The position numbers were made by a program, and so were the translations under genes. Below are positions 1 to 12,680 of a stretch of DNA of 64,000 nt, one piece after another (position 1 is the first letter of the stretch; each line of letters begins with the position of its first letter). Location of the stretch: positions 1-64,000 of the forward strand of contig JAQGBZ010000216.1 of NCBI GenBank assembly GCA_034687125.1. Direction: 5' to 3'. The DNA comes from Neelides folsomi. Its lineage: Eukaryota; Arthropoda; Collembola; Neelipleona; Neelidae. Below the pieces are notes generated by a model. It was not told the DNA's origin, did not search any database, and saw nothing but the letters and a program-made list of their open reading frames with translations.

Positions 1-68
1 TTGTTATTAACAATCAGTGATTAATTACAATTACTTGCTTGCTAAATATTAAAAATTTACATCCATAG

Positions 69-699
69 GAGGATTGCTCAACTGGAAGCCGAGAAAGTTC
101 AAGATGCCGCTAAGACTGCCCAACTCGAAGCCGAAATTGCCCAACTGCGGAATGAAGTGGAGAAAGCCCAACTGGAAGCCGAGAATGCCCAACTGGAAGC
201 CGCTAAGACTTCCCAACTCGTAGCCGAAATTGCCCAACTGCGGAATGAAGTGGCTATGCTCAAACAATCAAGGTTAAATTACTTTTTTATTTAAAATCTT
301 GTTTATAAAACTGCCTGTACGTACATATATACCGTGTTTCTTAATGGACGCATCATTTTAAATGGTTTGTTCGTTAAATGATGCGTCCATTAAGAAACAC
401 GCTGTACATATATCTTTATTATATGTTATGTATGTAGTATTTTCAATTATTACGCTCTGAGAATGTGAAATAATAATAAATTTTCCTTTGATCCTAGGGA
501 GGAGCCAGGAGGGGCGATAGGAGTTCAGAGGGAACCATCCGAGTTTCCTACTCCAGGAGTGACTCTGGCTCGGACACCGAAAGAGGAAGTGTCACCGCCA
601 AGGGGATCCGTTCCTTCGGCCCTCACCGATCAACTCATCGACCCTCCGCCTGCCTTGGATCCAAACGTCATCCAACTCGAGAATTTCATTCTTCAATGA
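69..699 (+). CDS. Coiled-coil protein, last two exons (5' end outside window)
   Basis: Two exons, 69-272 and 498-699, join in frame (agg codon split 2+1 across the intron) and end at a TGA at 697-699. The first follows an acceptor at 67-68 and encodes an uninterrupted amphipathic helix built of AQLEAE/IAQLRNEV units, so a coiled coil. The second encodes a Pro/Glu-rich segment ending in NVIQLENFILQ. Inside the first exon a stretch of about 53 bp recurs 93 bp (31 residues) later, at 106-158 and 199-251, nearly identical at DNA level, which indicates a recent internal duplication. No family is recognised: a coiled coil alone does not give a function. The start lies upstream of the window. Seen: frame, splice sites, repeat. 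Inferred: that the exons belong to one gene. Confidence 0.65.
106..251 (+). repeat. 93-bp period coding duplication
   Basis: The segment beginning gccgctaagact at 106 recurs at 199 with only a few changes and runs to ggaatgaagtgg in both copies. The 93-bp spacing keeps frame (31 codons), so it lengthens the coiled coil. Confidence 0.8.
333..401. mobile_element. Foldback / solo-TIR hairpin in intron
   Basis: A 26-bp perfect inverted repeat: left arm 333-358 (starts cgtgtttcttaatggacg), right arm 376-401, with a 17-nt loop. It lies wholly within the 273-497 intron. The 10-mer gtacatatat occurs at 321-330 and again at 404-413, close to both ends, as a target duplication could. It could be a miniature element reduced to its terminal repeats. 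No superfamily is assigned. Confidence 0.65.
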
Positions 700-1742
700 T
701 CCTCTGATTTACTACATTCAATATTCAAAAGTTTATTCCTACTTTCATTCCTCAGAATGTTATATTGCATCAAGTAATGCACAATTATAATTATTACTAT
801 AAAGAAATGTATTATTTATTTACACAACAATGCTGTTAAGAAATTTATATATACATACTAATGGTTTTAATGCGAATAAATGATTCAAAATTATAATATT
901 ACTTAATTATTTTTATTTTATAAAACAAATGAATTTGATTTTAACTACATACTTATTTATCAAAGGCTTTCAAAAATGTTCATTTCTTTCCTTTGCTATT
1001 TTTCTTGGTTTTGCTCCTTTTGGTTTCCCTTTTTTCATTTCTTTCCCTTCTTCCACTTTCTCTTCTTTGACTTATTCGCGGCTCTTTTCCTATTCAAGCA
1101 AAAGACATTTTAAAATCATATGTATCTATTGATTTACACATAAAAAAAGAATTGGTTAATTAATTTGCAGTATTTTATTTCCAATGCCTTTCCACATTTA
1201 TTTTTTCGATTTCCTTTTGACTCTCATAAAACGTGAAATAAATAAATTATCTTCATTAATTAATTAAACATTAAAAAGAATGAGAGTTAAATATGGATAA
1301 ATAAGTAAGTTATTAAATAATTTAGTTAACCTATTATAAAACATTAAATAAATAAATTAGCATCATTAATCACAATTAAACATTAAAAAGAAAGAGGTTC
1401 AAATATGGATAATAATTGAGAACAAGTTGGATCTACATGCTGTACAAAGTCAGATCTTTTGGCGTTTAGGGTTTTACCTTTACATTTGCTTCCTTAGCAG
1501 ATTTGCAGCTTTGCTAAAAACTAAAAATCCTTTGCAGTTTGCAATTTATAAAACCAATAGTCTGCATTTTCTTTTCTCCAATTTAATCAAAACAATTGAA
1601 GTTTCATATAATCTTCAACTACCTATCGGTTTTAAAAAACGGTATCAAATTAACAAATACCGAATTAAAATACTTACAACTCAATGTAGGTAATAAACAC
1701 ATAATCGAGTAAATTATTATTGTTAAAAACCACATTTAAAAG
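700..1742. other. Intergenic, no gene seen
   Basis: AT-rich spacer. It has an AATAAA near 875 that could serve the upstream gene, a pyrimidine-rich tract at about 985-1095, and an imperfect direct duplication (1236-1303 / 1346-1413). Short open frames here lack splice partners and recognisable motifs. Confidence 0.6.
1236..1413. repeat. Imperfect 68-bp direct repeat, 110 bp apart
   Basis: The sequence from aaataaataaatta through taaacattaaaaagaa to atatggataa occurs at 1236-1303 and again, diverged, at 1346-1413. It looks like an old local duplication in non-coding DNA. Confidence 0.6.
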
Positions 1743-4325
1743 ATGTTAAAAGATCTTTCAAAAGTTCTGCAAAAGTTACACTATTGTCAACTCAAATTAA
1801 TGATATTTTCATCCTATATCTTTATTGTGATATTTTTACAAGGGATTTTAGTTGTAAACTCTGAGATTTCCAAACACCCTCTTTTAATTGTAGTTTCCTT
1901 CGATGGGTTTAGACACGATTATTTTAATAGACCAAAAGTTTCAACTCCGAATCTCGACAAGTTAAAGTCATCAGGAGCGACTGTGCAATTCATGAGGAAC
2001 CAATTCGAGACGAAGACATTTCCCAATCATCATTCAATTGTTACTGGTCTTCATACAGAATCTCATGGAGTGATCGACAATTGGTTATTCGATCCTTTTT
2101 ACAACGAGACACTTAATGAATATTCCCCTGAAAGTGGAGAGAAATTATACAACTTTGACAGTCGAGTGATTCCAATTTGGATTCTTAATGAATGGGCCGG
2201 TGACGATCGACGTTCCGGTGTTATGATGTGGCCAGGAGCTACACATCGATTTGGAACAAATTTAACTAAACCACACTATTCAATATCATGGGTTAGTTAA
2301 AATTAATAGATTTATAAATACCAAATTGAGTATTTAATTTAATATAAAATATCATAATAATTATTATTGTAATATAAAATTTAATTAATTTATTTTTTTT
2401 AGAATATAACAGAAAAATGGGAAAATCGTGTAGACAAATTAATTGAATGGATGACCGGACCAAATCCAACCAATCTTAATTTCCTTTATTTCGAAGAGCC
2501 CGACGAAGAAGCTCATTCTTTTGGCCCCGAATCAATTGAAGTTAGCCGAGTGATTGAGAAACTTGACAAGATAGCTGGTTATTTAGTCGAGAGCTTAAAA
2601 TCGGCTGGAATCTTCGAACAAACCAATCTCATTTTCCTCAGCGATCACGGATTCCAAGAAGTGAAGTTGACCAACATGGTAAACATTTCATCAATTGTTG
2701 ATCCCAAAAAGTACAAAACTTACGGAAGCACCCCCGTCCTCACAATATATCCAAACGAGGTGAATGGAACAAAGGCCTTAATCGACGCTTTTAAAAACGC
2801 TTCCAAAACTTCGAACTTCAGTGCTTTCCTCAAAGACGAAATTCCAGAACATTGGCATTATAAAAATAACCGGAGGGTTGGGCCGATTCTTCTTGTGGCA
2901 GATCTGGGATTTGTTTTTGATGACTTTTATCAATCAGTGATTTATTACAACAAGAAATCCAACAGAACATGTAATTACGATAATTGCAATATAAAGAGAA
3001 TTCTTAATTAATTTATGAAAATAATACGATTATTAATTATATTCAATAAGCTTACATTTACTATTTATAAAAGCTAAATGAATTTCTTTCTTTCTAGTTA
3101 ATTTGAATAACTCTTATGGCGTTCACGGGTACGATAATAATCAAATTCCGATGCATCCTTTCTTTATTGCACATGGACCTTTATTTCGATCCGGACTTGT
3201 TGCGGATCCTTTTGAGAACATTGACCTTTTCCCTCTCATCAGTCATTTAATTGGAATTGAGACACAGCCGAATAATGGATCTTTCACCCATGTCAGTATT
3301 CTTCTCCAATCGAGCAATTTCACATTCAACAATCCGATTGGTTGGATTATTGGTAAGATTCTAAAATTTAATTGCATCAAACAATCATAATTATTTAATT
3401 GTTTAACTTTTTTTTTATTAAGTTAAAAACTTATCTTTGTATTAGGTGGAACAATGGTCATCTCTCTGCCAATTATTTTTGGAATTTGGACAGTGATGTT
3501 AAAACGGCAAAATACAAGTCACAGATTGGTCAGCGATGTTGGATACAGGTATAGTGATTTGAATTAAGTGAATCCACTGTGTTAATGTTTTACCTGTGAT
3601 CGTGCACTATTATATGTTTAATTTAAATGGAAAGTTTGAGAGTTTTTAGATTCACTATTTTAAATATTTATGTATGCTTGAAATGGAAGCTATTTATTAT
3701 TCATTTAAATTAAACTTCGTTGAGAATTTATAATAATAGTTAGTTTGATGTCATTTGGTGCTACTATTTAAATAGATTAAATATGATTTTTTACTCAATT
3801 AAGAATTATTATATAATTTGTATTTGTTAGAGATTATTTCATTTGATGGTTTAATTTAATAAACTTTCATTTTAATGAAATTTTTATTTAATGGCTCAAA
3901 GTCAGTACTTTTAGATGCTTTCCACTGTTTTCCTTTGTCTGGCTTTACTTGTTTATGCAATAAATAATAATGTTATTATCTTTTTTGCACTGTCAACACT
4001 TTTGTCATCCTTTCTTTTTTATCCTTTTACATAATATATTACCCCATACATTATTGCGGAATATTTATGCAAAATAGCTTTTCCACCTTTTAGATATGTG
4101 AAGGAGGACGAAATAGACATGGATGGAGAATTTTCCGAATTACTTGGCGGAGGAAGAAAAGAGTCAGAGGAAGAATTGGAAACTTTCGTTCCACTCACAG
4201 CAACAGCTTCCAACGCCAAATTGATCTCCAATGAAGAAATGGCGGATGAAATCAGAAGAACAAATGCAATTATAACTGATGAGCATATTGGCCTCCTTGC
4301 ATCATCTTCCACTCTGGTCATTTAA
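1743..4325 (+). CDS. Ectonucleotide pyrophosphatase/phosphodiesterase, ENPP4/5-type
   Basis: Extracellular metal-dependent phosphodiesterase that cleaves phosphodiester or pyrophosphate bonds. Five exons: 1743-2291, 2403-2970, 3098-3352, 3446-3548, 4094-4325; phases close and give 568 aa. A signal peptide follows Met20, which could be the true start. Catalytic features: SFDGFR with Asp54; KTFPNH with nucleophile Thr92; EEPDEEAHSFGP with Asp217 and His221; SDHGF with Asp264 and His265; VHGYDNN with His382. These are the two-zinc ligands and nucleophile of the NPP family. One C-terminal membrane helix (IIGGTMVISLPIIFGIWTVM) is followed by an acidic cytoplasmic tail, the type I layout of ENPP4/5. 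There are no somatomedin-B or nuclease-like domains, unlike ENPP1-3. The donor at 2971 is chosen because it restores frame into exon 3. The 545-bp intron before the tail exon is the least certain join. AATAAA motifs lie near 4573. Confidence 0.9.
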
Positions 4326-5125
4326 ACTAATTGAGATTCCAAATTTCATTCCTTTTTTAAATCGAATCATTATTCTAGTCAATTTATAATTAATGAGTTA
4401 CTAAATGCTAATTATCAATTAACTTTAACTAAACACAAATCAAATTTTGTGTTATTTATCATTGTGCTTTTTCTTGATTATTTATAGTTATAGTGGAGAA
4501 TGTGTTGAAGTTAAAAACATATTGAGTGTGATAAATATTTAAATATTGTGAGAATGTTAATTTAATTATTAAATGAATAAAAGTTAAACAAATAAATTGA
4601 TTTTATTTTTCAGGTTAGAAATACAAATAAATAAATCTCATTTAAGTTACAAATTCAATCTAACTAACTACCTTCATTCCTTCCAAAATTGAGTTCGACC
4701 TTTGTTCATAAATCCAGAATTTTATATAGAGCATAGAACTGTATATAAATTAATTAAAACATTAAAACGTCACAAGACTCATTTTTTTATAGCTACATAT
4801 CAATTAGGCACGAGTTAAATGCTATTAATAAGTCTTAATACAGATAAAATGACAAATAAAAATTGATTACAATAAGACAATAATATTTTCCATATAATTA
4901 CATATTATATTACATATAAAGCACTTTAGCCTGATACATAATTAAAAATGAATAAAGCAAATCAAATATAAAGTACTATAATCAATTTACAAATAACGAT
5001 AAGTTTTTATTTAACACAATATGCAAACATTTATAGAAAACAAAACTAGAATTAATAAAAAAAACTATTTAATGATGAAATGAATTAGCAAAATTGCTAT
5101 AAAAATATTCACATTCCAGATTGCA
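4326..5125. other. Convergent intergenic / 3' UTRs
   Basis: AT-rich DNA between the 3' ends of the ENPP gene (+) and the ZC3H13-like gene (-). It contains several AATAAA-like motifs (for example 4573) and no coding signal. Confidence 0.6.
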
Positions 5126-8100
5126 CTATTGGCCTTGAAAGAGAGCAACGCTCATTTTATAAAATTCACTCACAACTTCCGACTCTTGGTGGAAATTGTT
5201 AGTCAAGGAGTTTGAAGAATGGTGAATCATATCAAGTTGAAGAAGGCTTTTAGCAGGCATCTTTAGCAGGTAACGTCTAATAAAATTAATGATAATAAGT
5301 TAATAATTGTAATTAAGAATGATTAAAATTATTATTATTCATAAATTAATTGTAGTTACCTCACGGCGACATCTCTTCGTGCAGAAAGAGCTCTTGAGCA
5401 AGGCCCAACCCCGAAATCTTCTAACAAATGAATTCTCTCAAGTCTTTTTTGTCTTAAAATCGGGTTTTGGAGCTCCGAAGCAATTTGAGTTTCGTCGGTT
5501 CCTTCTTCCTTCATGGCCTCAACAACTTTTTGAAACAAAAGGTCACCGCACAATTGTTTTGAGATTCCAACTTGTTTAAATATCTCTAAAGGTGTCCAAC
5601 GGTCCCTGGCCCTTTGACTTGTACTTGAGTTGGAACAAACTGACATTGTGTCACACTTTTCACGACATACGAAAAGTGACCAATCGACACCGAGAGCATC
5701 GACTATTTTCACTTTGCTCTCCTTCACTTCTCTCTCACCATCGATGTCTTCTTCGTCGGAGATGTCGTCCAAATCGCCGAATCGTTTCAAAATATCGTCG
5801 TCGCCCTGACTAACACTTTGAGAATTTCTTAAAATGCGACTGTCTTTAATTGATGCTACAGAACTTCGTTCTTTTGTTCCTTCTTTCGGATCTATAAAAA
5901 ATTAATAAAATTAATAGAATTGTTGAATATTAATTAATATTAATAATTAAATTAATTAAGGTTTACTTTTATATTATGTAATAGATTTAACTACTTTTAA
6001 ATTTCAAATTATTCTATAGTTAATTACCATTACTAGCTGTATGAACCGATTTTATTGAAACTGGTTTTTCTTCTTCATCTTGGACTTTGGAAGATTGGGA
6101 AATGTCATCGGGCTTTTCAGAGCTGCTGTGAATGCTTCCAGTAGACTTCAGATCTGTTTCTTTATTGGTCATTAAGTCGTCTGAATCATCACTAAAATCA
6201 CTAAACACATCACCAACTTCCTTTTCTTCCCGACTCGCTCGGCTTTTCCTATCTTGATATTTTTTATCTTTCACTCGACTTTCATCTTTGACCGGAACTT
6301 TTCGAACTTTAATGATTTCACCTTCTTCGCCCTTGGTTCCGTCATCTGTCCATAAATTAGCTCTGTTCTTATTGGAATTCATCTCTTCGTATTTTTCCAT
6401 GAGAGCTTCTTTAGTTTTCACAATCATGGGACTATGATGGAGCTTTTTCCCTCCTTCAAAAACCCCATGCCTTCAAGAGTCAAAAAACAGTTTAAAATTG
6501 TTTACCTAATTGATTGATAAATATTGAATATAATAAATATATAATCAACTATAATGTCCTCATACAGATTATAGTTGATTATTGTGATTGTGAATCAAAT
6601 TAAATATTAAGTCTAAATACCTTCCTGAATCTCGGTCACGGGAAGGGCGATCAAGTCGATTGGATTCCAATCGGTTCATTGGTTTAAAATTGCTCTTTCC
6701 GGGATAATTGGGCAAAAGAGGTTGAGGTTTCCCAGTGCCAATTGGAGGAAGACGAGAGTCGAATTTGGCCTTTTCGAAATCAGACAAAGAACCAAGTCGA
6801 CCGACTGATCGAGTTGGAATTGATAAAAGGGGAACTTGTCTTGGTGGATAACGATCTCTGGATTTGTTCAAAGAATCTCTTCCGTATCCTAAATTAAATA
6901 AAGAATATTTTTAATTACACTCAACTCAAAATTACACTCATTAAAATAAAAATGTCATTAGAAAAAGTAAAAATACCATTAGAAAAAATAAAAATTGTCG
7001 ATTAACAAATTGAATATAAGTTTGATTTAATAAGGTTAATATCTGAATATTTAAATTTTATACTATTTAACTGTTATAATTTAGTTTAAATATTTACCAG
7101 ATTTATTATCGTATCTGTCTCCAAATTGAGAATAAGGCCGATCCCTGTCAAACTCTTTTGACTTGAAAGAATTTGTGGGAAGCATCGGGGGGAAATTCCG
7201 TTTCTGACCATCCATTCGATCCAATCTTGGTTGATCCTCATTTGATTGCCTTTTGTATTGAGGTGATCTTCCAGATCTAAGACAATAAAATTCATTATTT
7301 TAATTGACTTTAATTATTATATTATTAATTCATTATGCTACTTAATCCTAATTTAAACATATATTTCTGAAACGTTTTCATAGTCATAAACGTACCTTCG
7401 GTCCCTTGGTGGAGATTGCTTGTTTTTCCGATTCTCCTGGATGTATTCCCCATCTCGAATCATCCGTCTCGGCGAAGGAGATCTTCTCGGAACGAATTTC
7501 TTTCCTTTGGGTGAAGGGGAATCCAAACGTCTAATTTTATTCGAAGGGCCGCCGTGAAGATCTCCCGAATATCTCCGCTTTTTCTCTTCAAGATTAAAAT
7601 TCTTCGATCCGTCTTTGGGTTTCGGGCTTTCCCTTCTGGTTTTTGAAAAATCAGTCTTGGATCTCTCCACATCTCGTTGAGACTTTCCCGCCTGACCATA
7701 ATTTCTTTTTTTATCGTCCAAATCGCCGGAATCGCTCGTTTTTGATTTATTTTTTGAAGTTCCACTCCGACCCTTCCCCTCCCTTTTCCCTTTCTTATTG
7801 CGTTTCTCTGGCTTGAGCTTGACACTGGGACATGAACTCTCACTGCTTGACGTCTCTCCCTCCGATGTCGTGCTCGAGGAAATGTCAGACACGGACGAGG
7901 AACTCGACACCGTGGTTGAAGTTGTTTCCCCTTCTTGTAAAGACGACACTGCTGAACTGACTGACGAAGAACGATTCTTCCCCCCCTTTGACCCGTTCTT
8001 TTCCTCGTGACCTTTTCGCCGATCTTTCGACTTGGGCTCATGAGAACCGGAGATTTTGGAACCACTTTCACTCTTTTTACTCTTTCCCTTCTCGTAATGT

Positions 8101-8724
8101 CTTTTAAAACTCCGGTCCTTTCCATCAACTGTATTTTCACGATTGGATTTAATCTTCTTGTGTCTGTCAGTTTGACTTGAACTTCTGCTTCGCTTCCTTT
8201 CCCGACTATTTCTTTTATCCTTGTCATGATCAGGAGACCGAGATCGACGCTTAACTGAACTCCCCATTTTCTCGGACTAGTTGTAAAGAAATTAATTGGA
8301 ATAAACCAACTACACTAGAGCTTAAGCTTAAGCTTAATTTTATTTAAATGTCCTAAAATTGTAAAATAGATTAATTATGTACCACTTACGTATTTGTTCA
8401 CTTCTCTGATAGTATTGTTCGGAATTGTTGGTTCAATTTGGCTTGGTTGGATTCCACCATAATCACTGTTCAAAATAAATGAAAAAGTTTGGTTTAAAAT
8501 AAAGTTGGTCTAAAAAATAAAGTTTGTGAAAGCGAGAGGAGTTTTTAAGTTTTAAAAGAAATTAAAAGATAAATAAAGTACCGACGAGATCCAAGTCTTT
8601 CAAAAACACTCGGTCTTTTTTCTTCAAGTTGTCCGAAATTAATTGAATTTTTCTCGGGTCGGGTTCCATTATTGGGTCTGGTCGAGTTCAAACTTGGTGG
8701 AATGGTTGGATGCCTCTTCGACAT
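5126..8724 (-). CDS. ZC3H13/Flacc-like subunit of the m6A methyltransferase complex
   Basis: Nuclear scaffold; ZC3H13 (Drosophila Flacc/Xio) links RBM15/Nito to WTAP/Fl(2)d in the m6A mRNA writer complex. Eight exons in transcript order: 8724-8582, 8465-8390, 8276-7396, 7276-7098, 6888-6621, 6470-6028, 5891-5360, 5276-5126; phases close to 890 aa. The N-terminus carries KRPSVFERLG, shared with vertebrate ZC3H13. The middle is Arg/Ser- and Lys/Glu-rich and disordered (RRSRSPDH). The C-terminus holds the conserved block: DALGVDWSLF, the segment TPLEIFKQVGISKQLCG, GPCSRALSARRD, then SVALF near the end, matching the recalled vertebrate C-terminal region. The CCCH finger that follows FERLG in vertebrates is absent; exon 1 joins directly to DYGGIQPSQ. 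The gene is divergent from SLC35C2, 908 bp apart. Seen: motifs and splicing; function comes from the family. Confidence 0.88.
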
Positions 8725-9632
8725 TTATGTTTTTAAAATCGTTGGCGTAAATCGGAAGGGGCCCTTCTCAAAAGTTCATTTTGGACAGGAACCCAAATTA
8801 GCGAACTTAACTATTCCTCATTAACTAACTATTCTCCACTAACTTTGATTGTAATGAGAGAAGGGAAAGGAGTTTTTCAACAACTTGTAGATATTTTCGT
8901 ATTGTGAGAGGGAAGGAATTCCTAAATAAGCCCGAAAAGCTCTGCCAATTCTTAATTCAACTCTTCCCCGCAACCGCGCCGTGGATTTGTCACAATATTT
9001 CCTTCATCTGGCCAAATGGAATTTTAAACCATTTAATTTAACTCCCTTCCAATATTGACATATTGTAATTAATTAATTGGCGTGTTTAATGGGTTAGCAC
9101 ATTTACACGTGTGATTGCCTCGTTGGAATATTCAACGGATATAATATTTCAATATTGTATTCAATTTTAACTTTTTAATCATTTTACATAACGTCGCTCC
9201 AATCTATCAATTTACTATTTTAGATGCATTTTTTTAATACATTTTAATAATTGTAATATTTCAAATTATAATATTTTTAATTTAATTTAAAGATCTTTAT
9301 TACATTACACTTTTTAATAATAAGAGATCTATAATAATATTGACACAACAAGGGCTTATTTCTTTTTTATTTTTATTGATCAATCGACATCAAAGTTTTT
9401 TTGTATTGAAATCAAGTGTGATATTGAAAATGTTTTTTGAGTCCTTCAATTCCTTACATTCCTTAATGTGCTTTCTGTAAAATGTGATTTAACGAGTCCA
9501 AAATATGTGAGAAATTCCAAGAATTATAATGTTAAAATAATACTGTCATTATCCTCCATTTACCTCTATAAATATAACAGCTTGCTAGACGTTAAATATG
9601 TTTTACAATGTTGAATAATTAATCTTCCATTA
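8725..9632. promoter_or_regulatory. Bidirectional promoter region
   Basis: A 908-bp gap between two divergently transcribed genes, so it should hold both promoters and 5' UTRs. The part nearest the minus-strand gene is less AT-rich (about 8740-9010). No TATA box or named motif is clear. Confidence 0.45.
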
Positions 9633-11640
9633 ATGCTGGGAAGAAACATTGAAATTAAAGAGAGGAGTATGGGTCGTTTTTGTTTCTGCTGTCGGATTTT
9701 CCGACCCTCGAGTTCCAGTTCGGTCAAACCTTTGTTTTGGAACATACTTCGGATCTCACTTCTAATCGTTGTTTATTATTTGCTTTCAATTGGACTCACA
9801 TTTTATCAAAATAAGCTTTTAAAGGTAATTATTAATTATATTTAAATAACATATTTATCTCATACTACAATTTACATTATTATTATTATATTATATCATT
9901 TTATTACTATAAATATTTACATTATTGGCTATAATATGAATTTAATTTTAATTTTAGAAAATCCATTTTCCACTAACCATCGTGTTATGTCATCTTTTTG
10001 TGAAATTTGTTCTTTCAAGTTTATGTCGACTCGGGTACGAAATGTGGACCAAAAGTCCAAGAATATTTGTAGATTTCGATATTTGGGTAAAGAAGCTGTC
10101 ACTTGTTGGAATTTCTGGAGGTCTTGATATTGGACTTTCAAACTGGGGCCAAGAGTTTATAACTGTAAGGATTTCATTTAAGATTTCATTTCATTTTAAA
10201 TTTTTTTTAATTATTTAACATGAATTTAACGTTAACTTTGTGTTTATTAAGGTTTCATTATACACAATGAGTAAGTCAACAGCCATCGTCTTCATTCTTT
10301 TATTCGCTTTGCTCTTCAAGTTGGAAGAAAAGGTTTCATATTATTTAATTTAATTTTACCAATCTAATTAGATACACATTATTAATTAACCACATTCTTT
10401 TGAATGATTAATAGCAATAGTTAAGAATATAACCTAACTAAGACTTCCTTTGTTTTAGCACTGGTCATTAGTTATAATTGTGGGGATGATATCCACCGGA
10501 CTTTTTATGTTCACTTACAAATCCACACAATTTCAATTGAACGGATTTCTCCTTATTATTGGTGCATCCTTTGTCAGGTAGTTTTAAACATTATTTATTT
10601 TCATTATAAGTAATATTAATTACATTTAAAATTTAATTACATTTTACATAATATTTTACTACCTATAAACTCCTTATTATTGTTATTAAGTTCTAATACT
10701 GTTATTTAATTCTAAATTCAAACTTATTTATTATTCACAGTGGACTTCGTTGGTCTATGGCACAATTAATTGCTCAAAGGTCCAAATTAGGTTTACAGAA
10801 CCCAATTGACATGGTGTACCATTTTCAGCCATGGATGATTGCTGCCGTCTTACCATTTGCCATTTATTTTGAAGGTTGGTTAAAAATATAAGAAAACACA
10901 TAAAATAATTTTAAAGTCAAAATTTCATCCAATTTTAAATATAATTAATTTAATAATTAACAAACTTCAATAATTTAATTGATTTGATTTTGAATGTTTT
11001 TAAAGGTGGGAGTTTACTCACTCAGAAAGTTGCATTGGAATCTCCCGAAGAAAAAGCTGCCTTTGTTCATAACATTTATGCCATTTTGATCGGTGCTTTT
11101 ATGGCGTTTTTTATGGAAATTGCAGAATATTTACTTGTCATTCACACATCTAGTTTAACATTGTCAGTCGCTGGCGTTTTTAAAGTAAATTATTAAATAT
11201 TAAACTTAATAAATTAATATCTTAACTCAACTTAATATGAAGGTCTAATGCTTAATACAAAACGTGTTATTTTAATTTTATAAGTAATTTTTCTTTTCTT
11301 TACATTTTAGGAGATTTGCACTTTGGCCTTGGCTGTTGAACTGAATGGAGACGTTTTAACATTTGTTAATGTTGTTGGTCTCTTCCTCTGCTTCATTGGA
11401 ATTGTTTGCCATGTTGTTTTCAAGTTTGTGAAGAATGCTAAAGAAATGGAGCATCCGACAATGCACGGCTATTCTGGTCCAGAATGTTCCAAAAATGCAG
11501 GAAATGGGTTGGAGTATCAAATGAAGGAAGTGAATGAAAGAGAAGACAAACTTCCTCTGTTAAATGAAATTGAAGAAATGGACATTTTACAATGTTCTGA
11601 TAGTGATGAAGAAGTCTGGTCGAGATCTGCTGAAGGCTGA
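9633..11640 (+). CDS. SLC35C2-like nucleotide-sugar transporter family protein
   Basis: Golgi/ER multi-pass member of the drug/metabolite (EamA/TPT) superfamily; vertebrate SLC35C2 affects Notch fucosylation, and its substrate is uncertain. Seven exons: 9633-9824, 9958-10164, 10252-10332, 10459-10577, 10741-10874, 11006-11184, 11311-11640; 413 aa with all phases consistent. Family blocks seen: [97 protein letters not shown]. About ten hydrophobic helices, then an acidic cytoplasmic tail (SDSDEEVW). Met at 9633 is the first start; a second Met at 9669 (MGRFCFCC) also fits. Usual family length is close to 365-420 aa. Confidence 0.93.
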
Positions 11641-12680
11641 TTTCTTTTCCTATTTTTTAACCTTACGCATTTCCAATATTATTTTAAATAATTTTTAATC
11701 TAGATTAATATTACAATATAATTAATATAATCTAAAGTTTAAGTTAAATATAAAAGTAATTATTACATCACAATTTTATGAATTTTCATATATTTATGTA
11801 TTATGGATTTTTCAAATTGTATATTACACATATTATATAAATCCAATATAGTACCTGAGAAAAAACCACCAAAAGAATTATAAAATATTTATTGTTTCAA
11901 TTTATTACTTAAAAATTTAGTTCAGCTTGCTTTTACTATTACAATTATCATGCCTAGTTGATCCTATTTAAGAAATTATCAAAAGTAATCTTCTATTATT
12001 GATAAAAGCTCACTAAGATTTCACTGCTTTTAATTTAATTAATTAATTGTATTACCTTAAATGCTTAAATGCTGAGAAAAATCCTTATTTGAATATGATT
12101 AACTAATTCCTAAATCATTCTTAAATCTGTCATTGGAATGTATGTTACTTAAATTTTAACAAATAGTCATACTTTATAATCAATAAAACTTACACTTTTA
12201 ACTAATGAACTTTTAAATACGATAATTAAGATGCTATTTAGATGCATTTTTCGCAATTTTAATTATACAATATATTCTTAATCTTTCTTGTGTTAATGGA
12301 ATATATGTAAATTTTAACAAACTCTTAGCCATATTTATTACCAAATTACATTTTAACAGAATTTTTAAAAGCAATGCCGTTTGTGATAACATAATTTATG
12401 TATATTGTATGGCATTTAATTTATTAATGATAAAGTCATTCCGATTTGCATTAAATACAATATAAAAATATCTACTATTTGTATCTGTATTTTCTTGTTG
12501 AAAACAAAATATGAAATTAAACGCTTAATGAAATAAATTTTAATGCATTTCGAAAAGAACGATGAATTTTATTGCATTTTTATAATAATTAATTATTAAT
12601 GATTTTCGTAGGTTCCATTTTGGTGTTATTTTGTGTCTTCACTTCTTCACGTTCTGTTAGATTTCATTGTATGAATGATT
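11641..12680. other. Convergent intergenic, no gene seen
   Basis: About 1 kb of AT-rich sequence between SLC35C2 (+) and the Gly-rich gene (-). It should include both 3' UTRs. No coding region or structured repeat is recognised. Confidence 0.6.

Noticed and set aside
49-267. Minus-strand frame of 72 codons rich in GFQLG-like repeats
   Set aside because: It is the antisense shadow of the coiled-coil exon; the plus-strand frame has splice sites and continues in the next exon.
1427-1693. 88-codon plus frame before ENPP
   Set aside because: AT-rich composition, no motif, no splice partner; ENPP has its own start and signal peptide.
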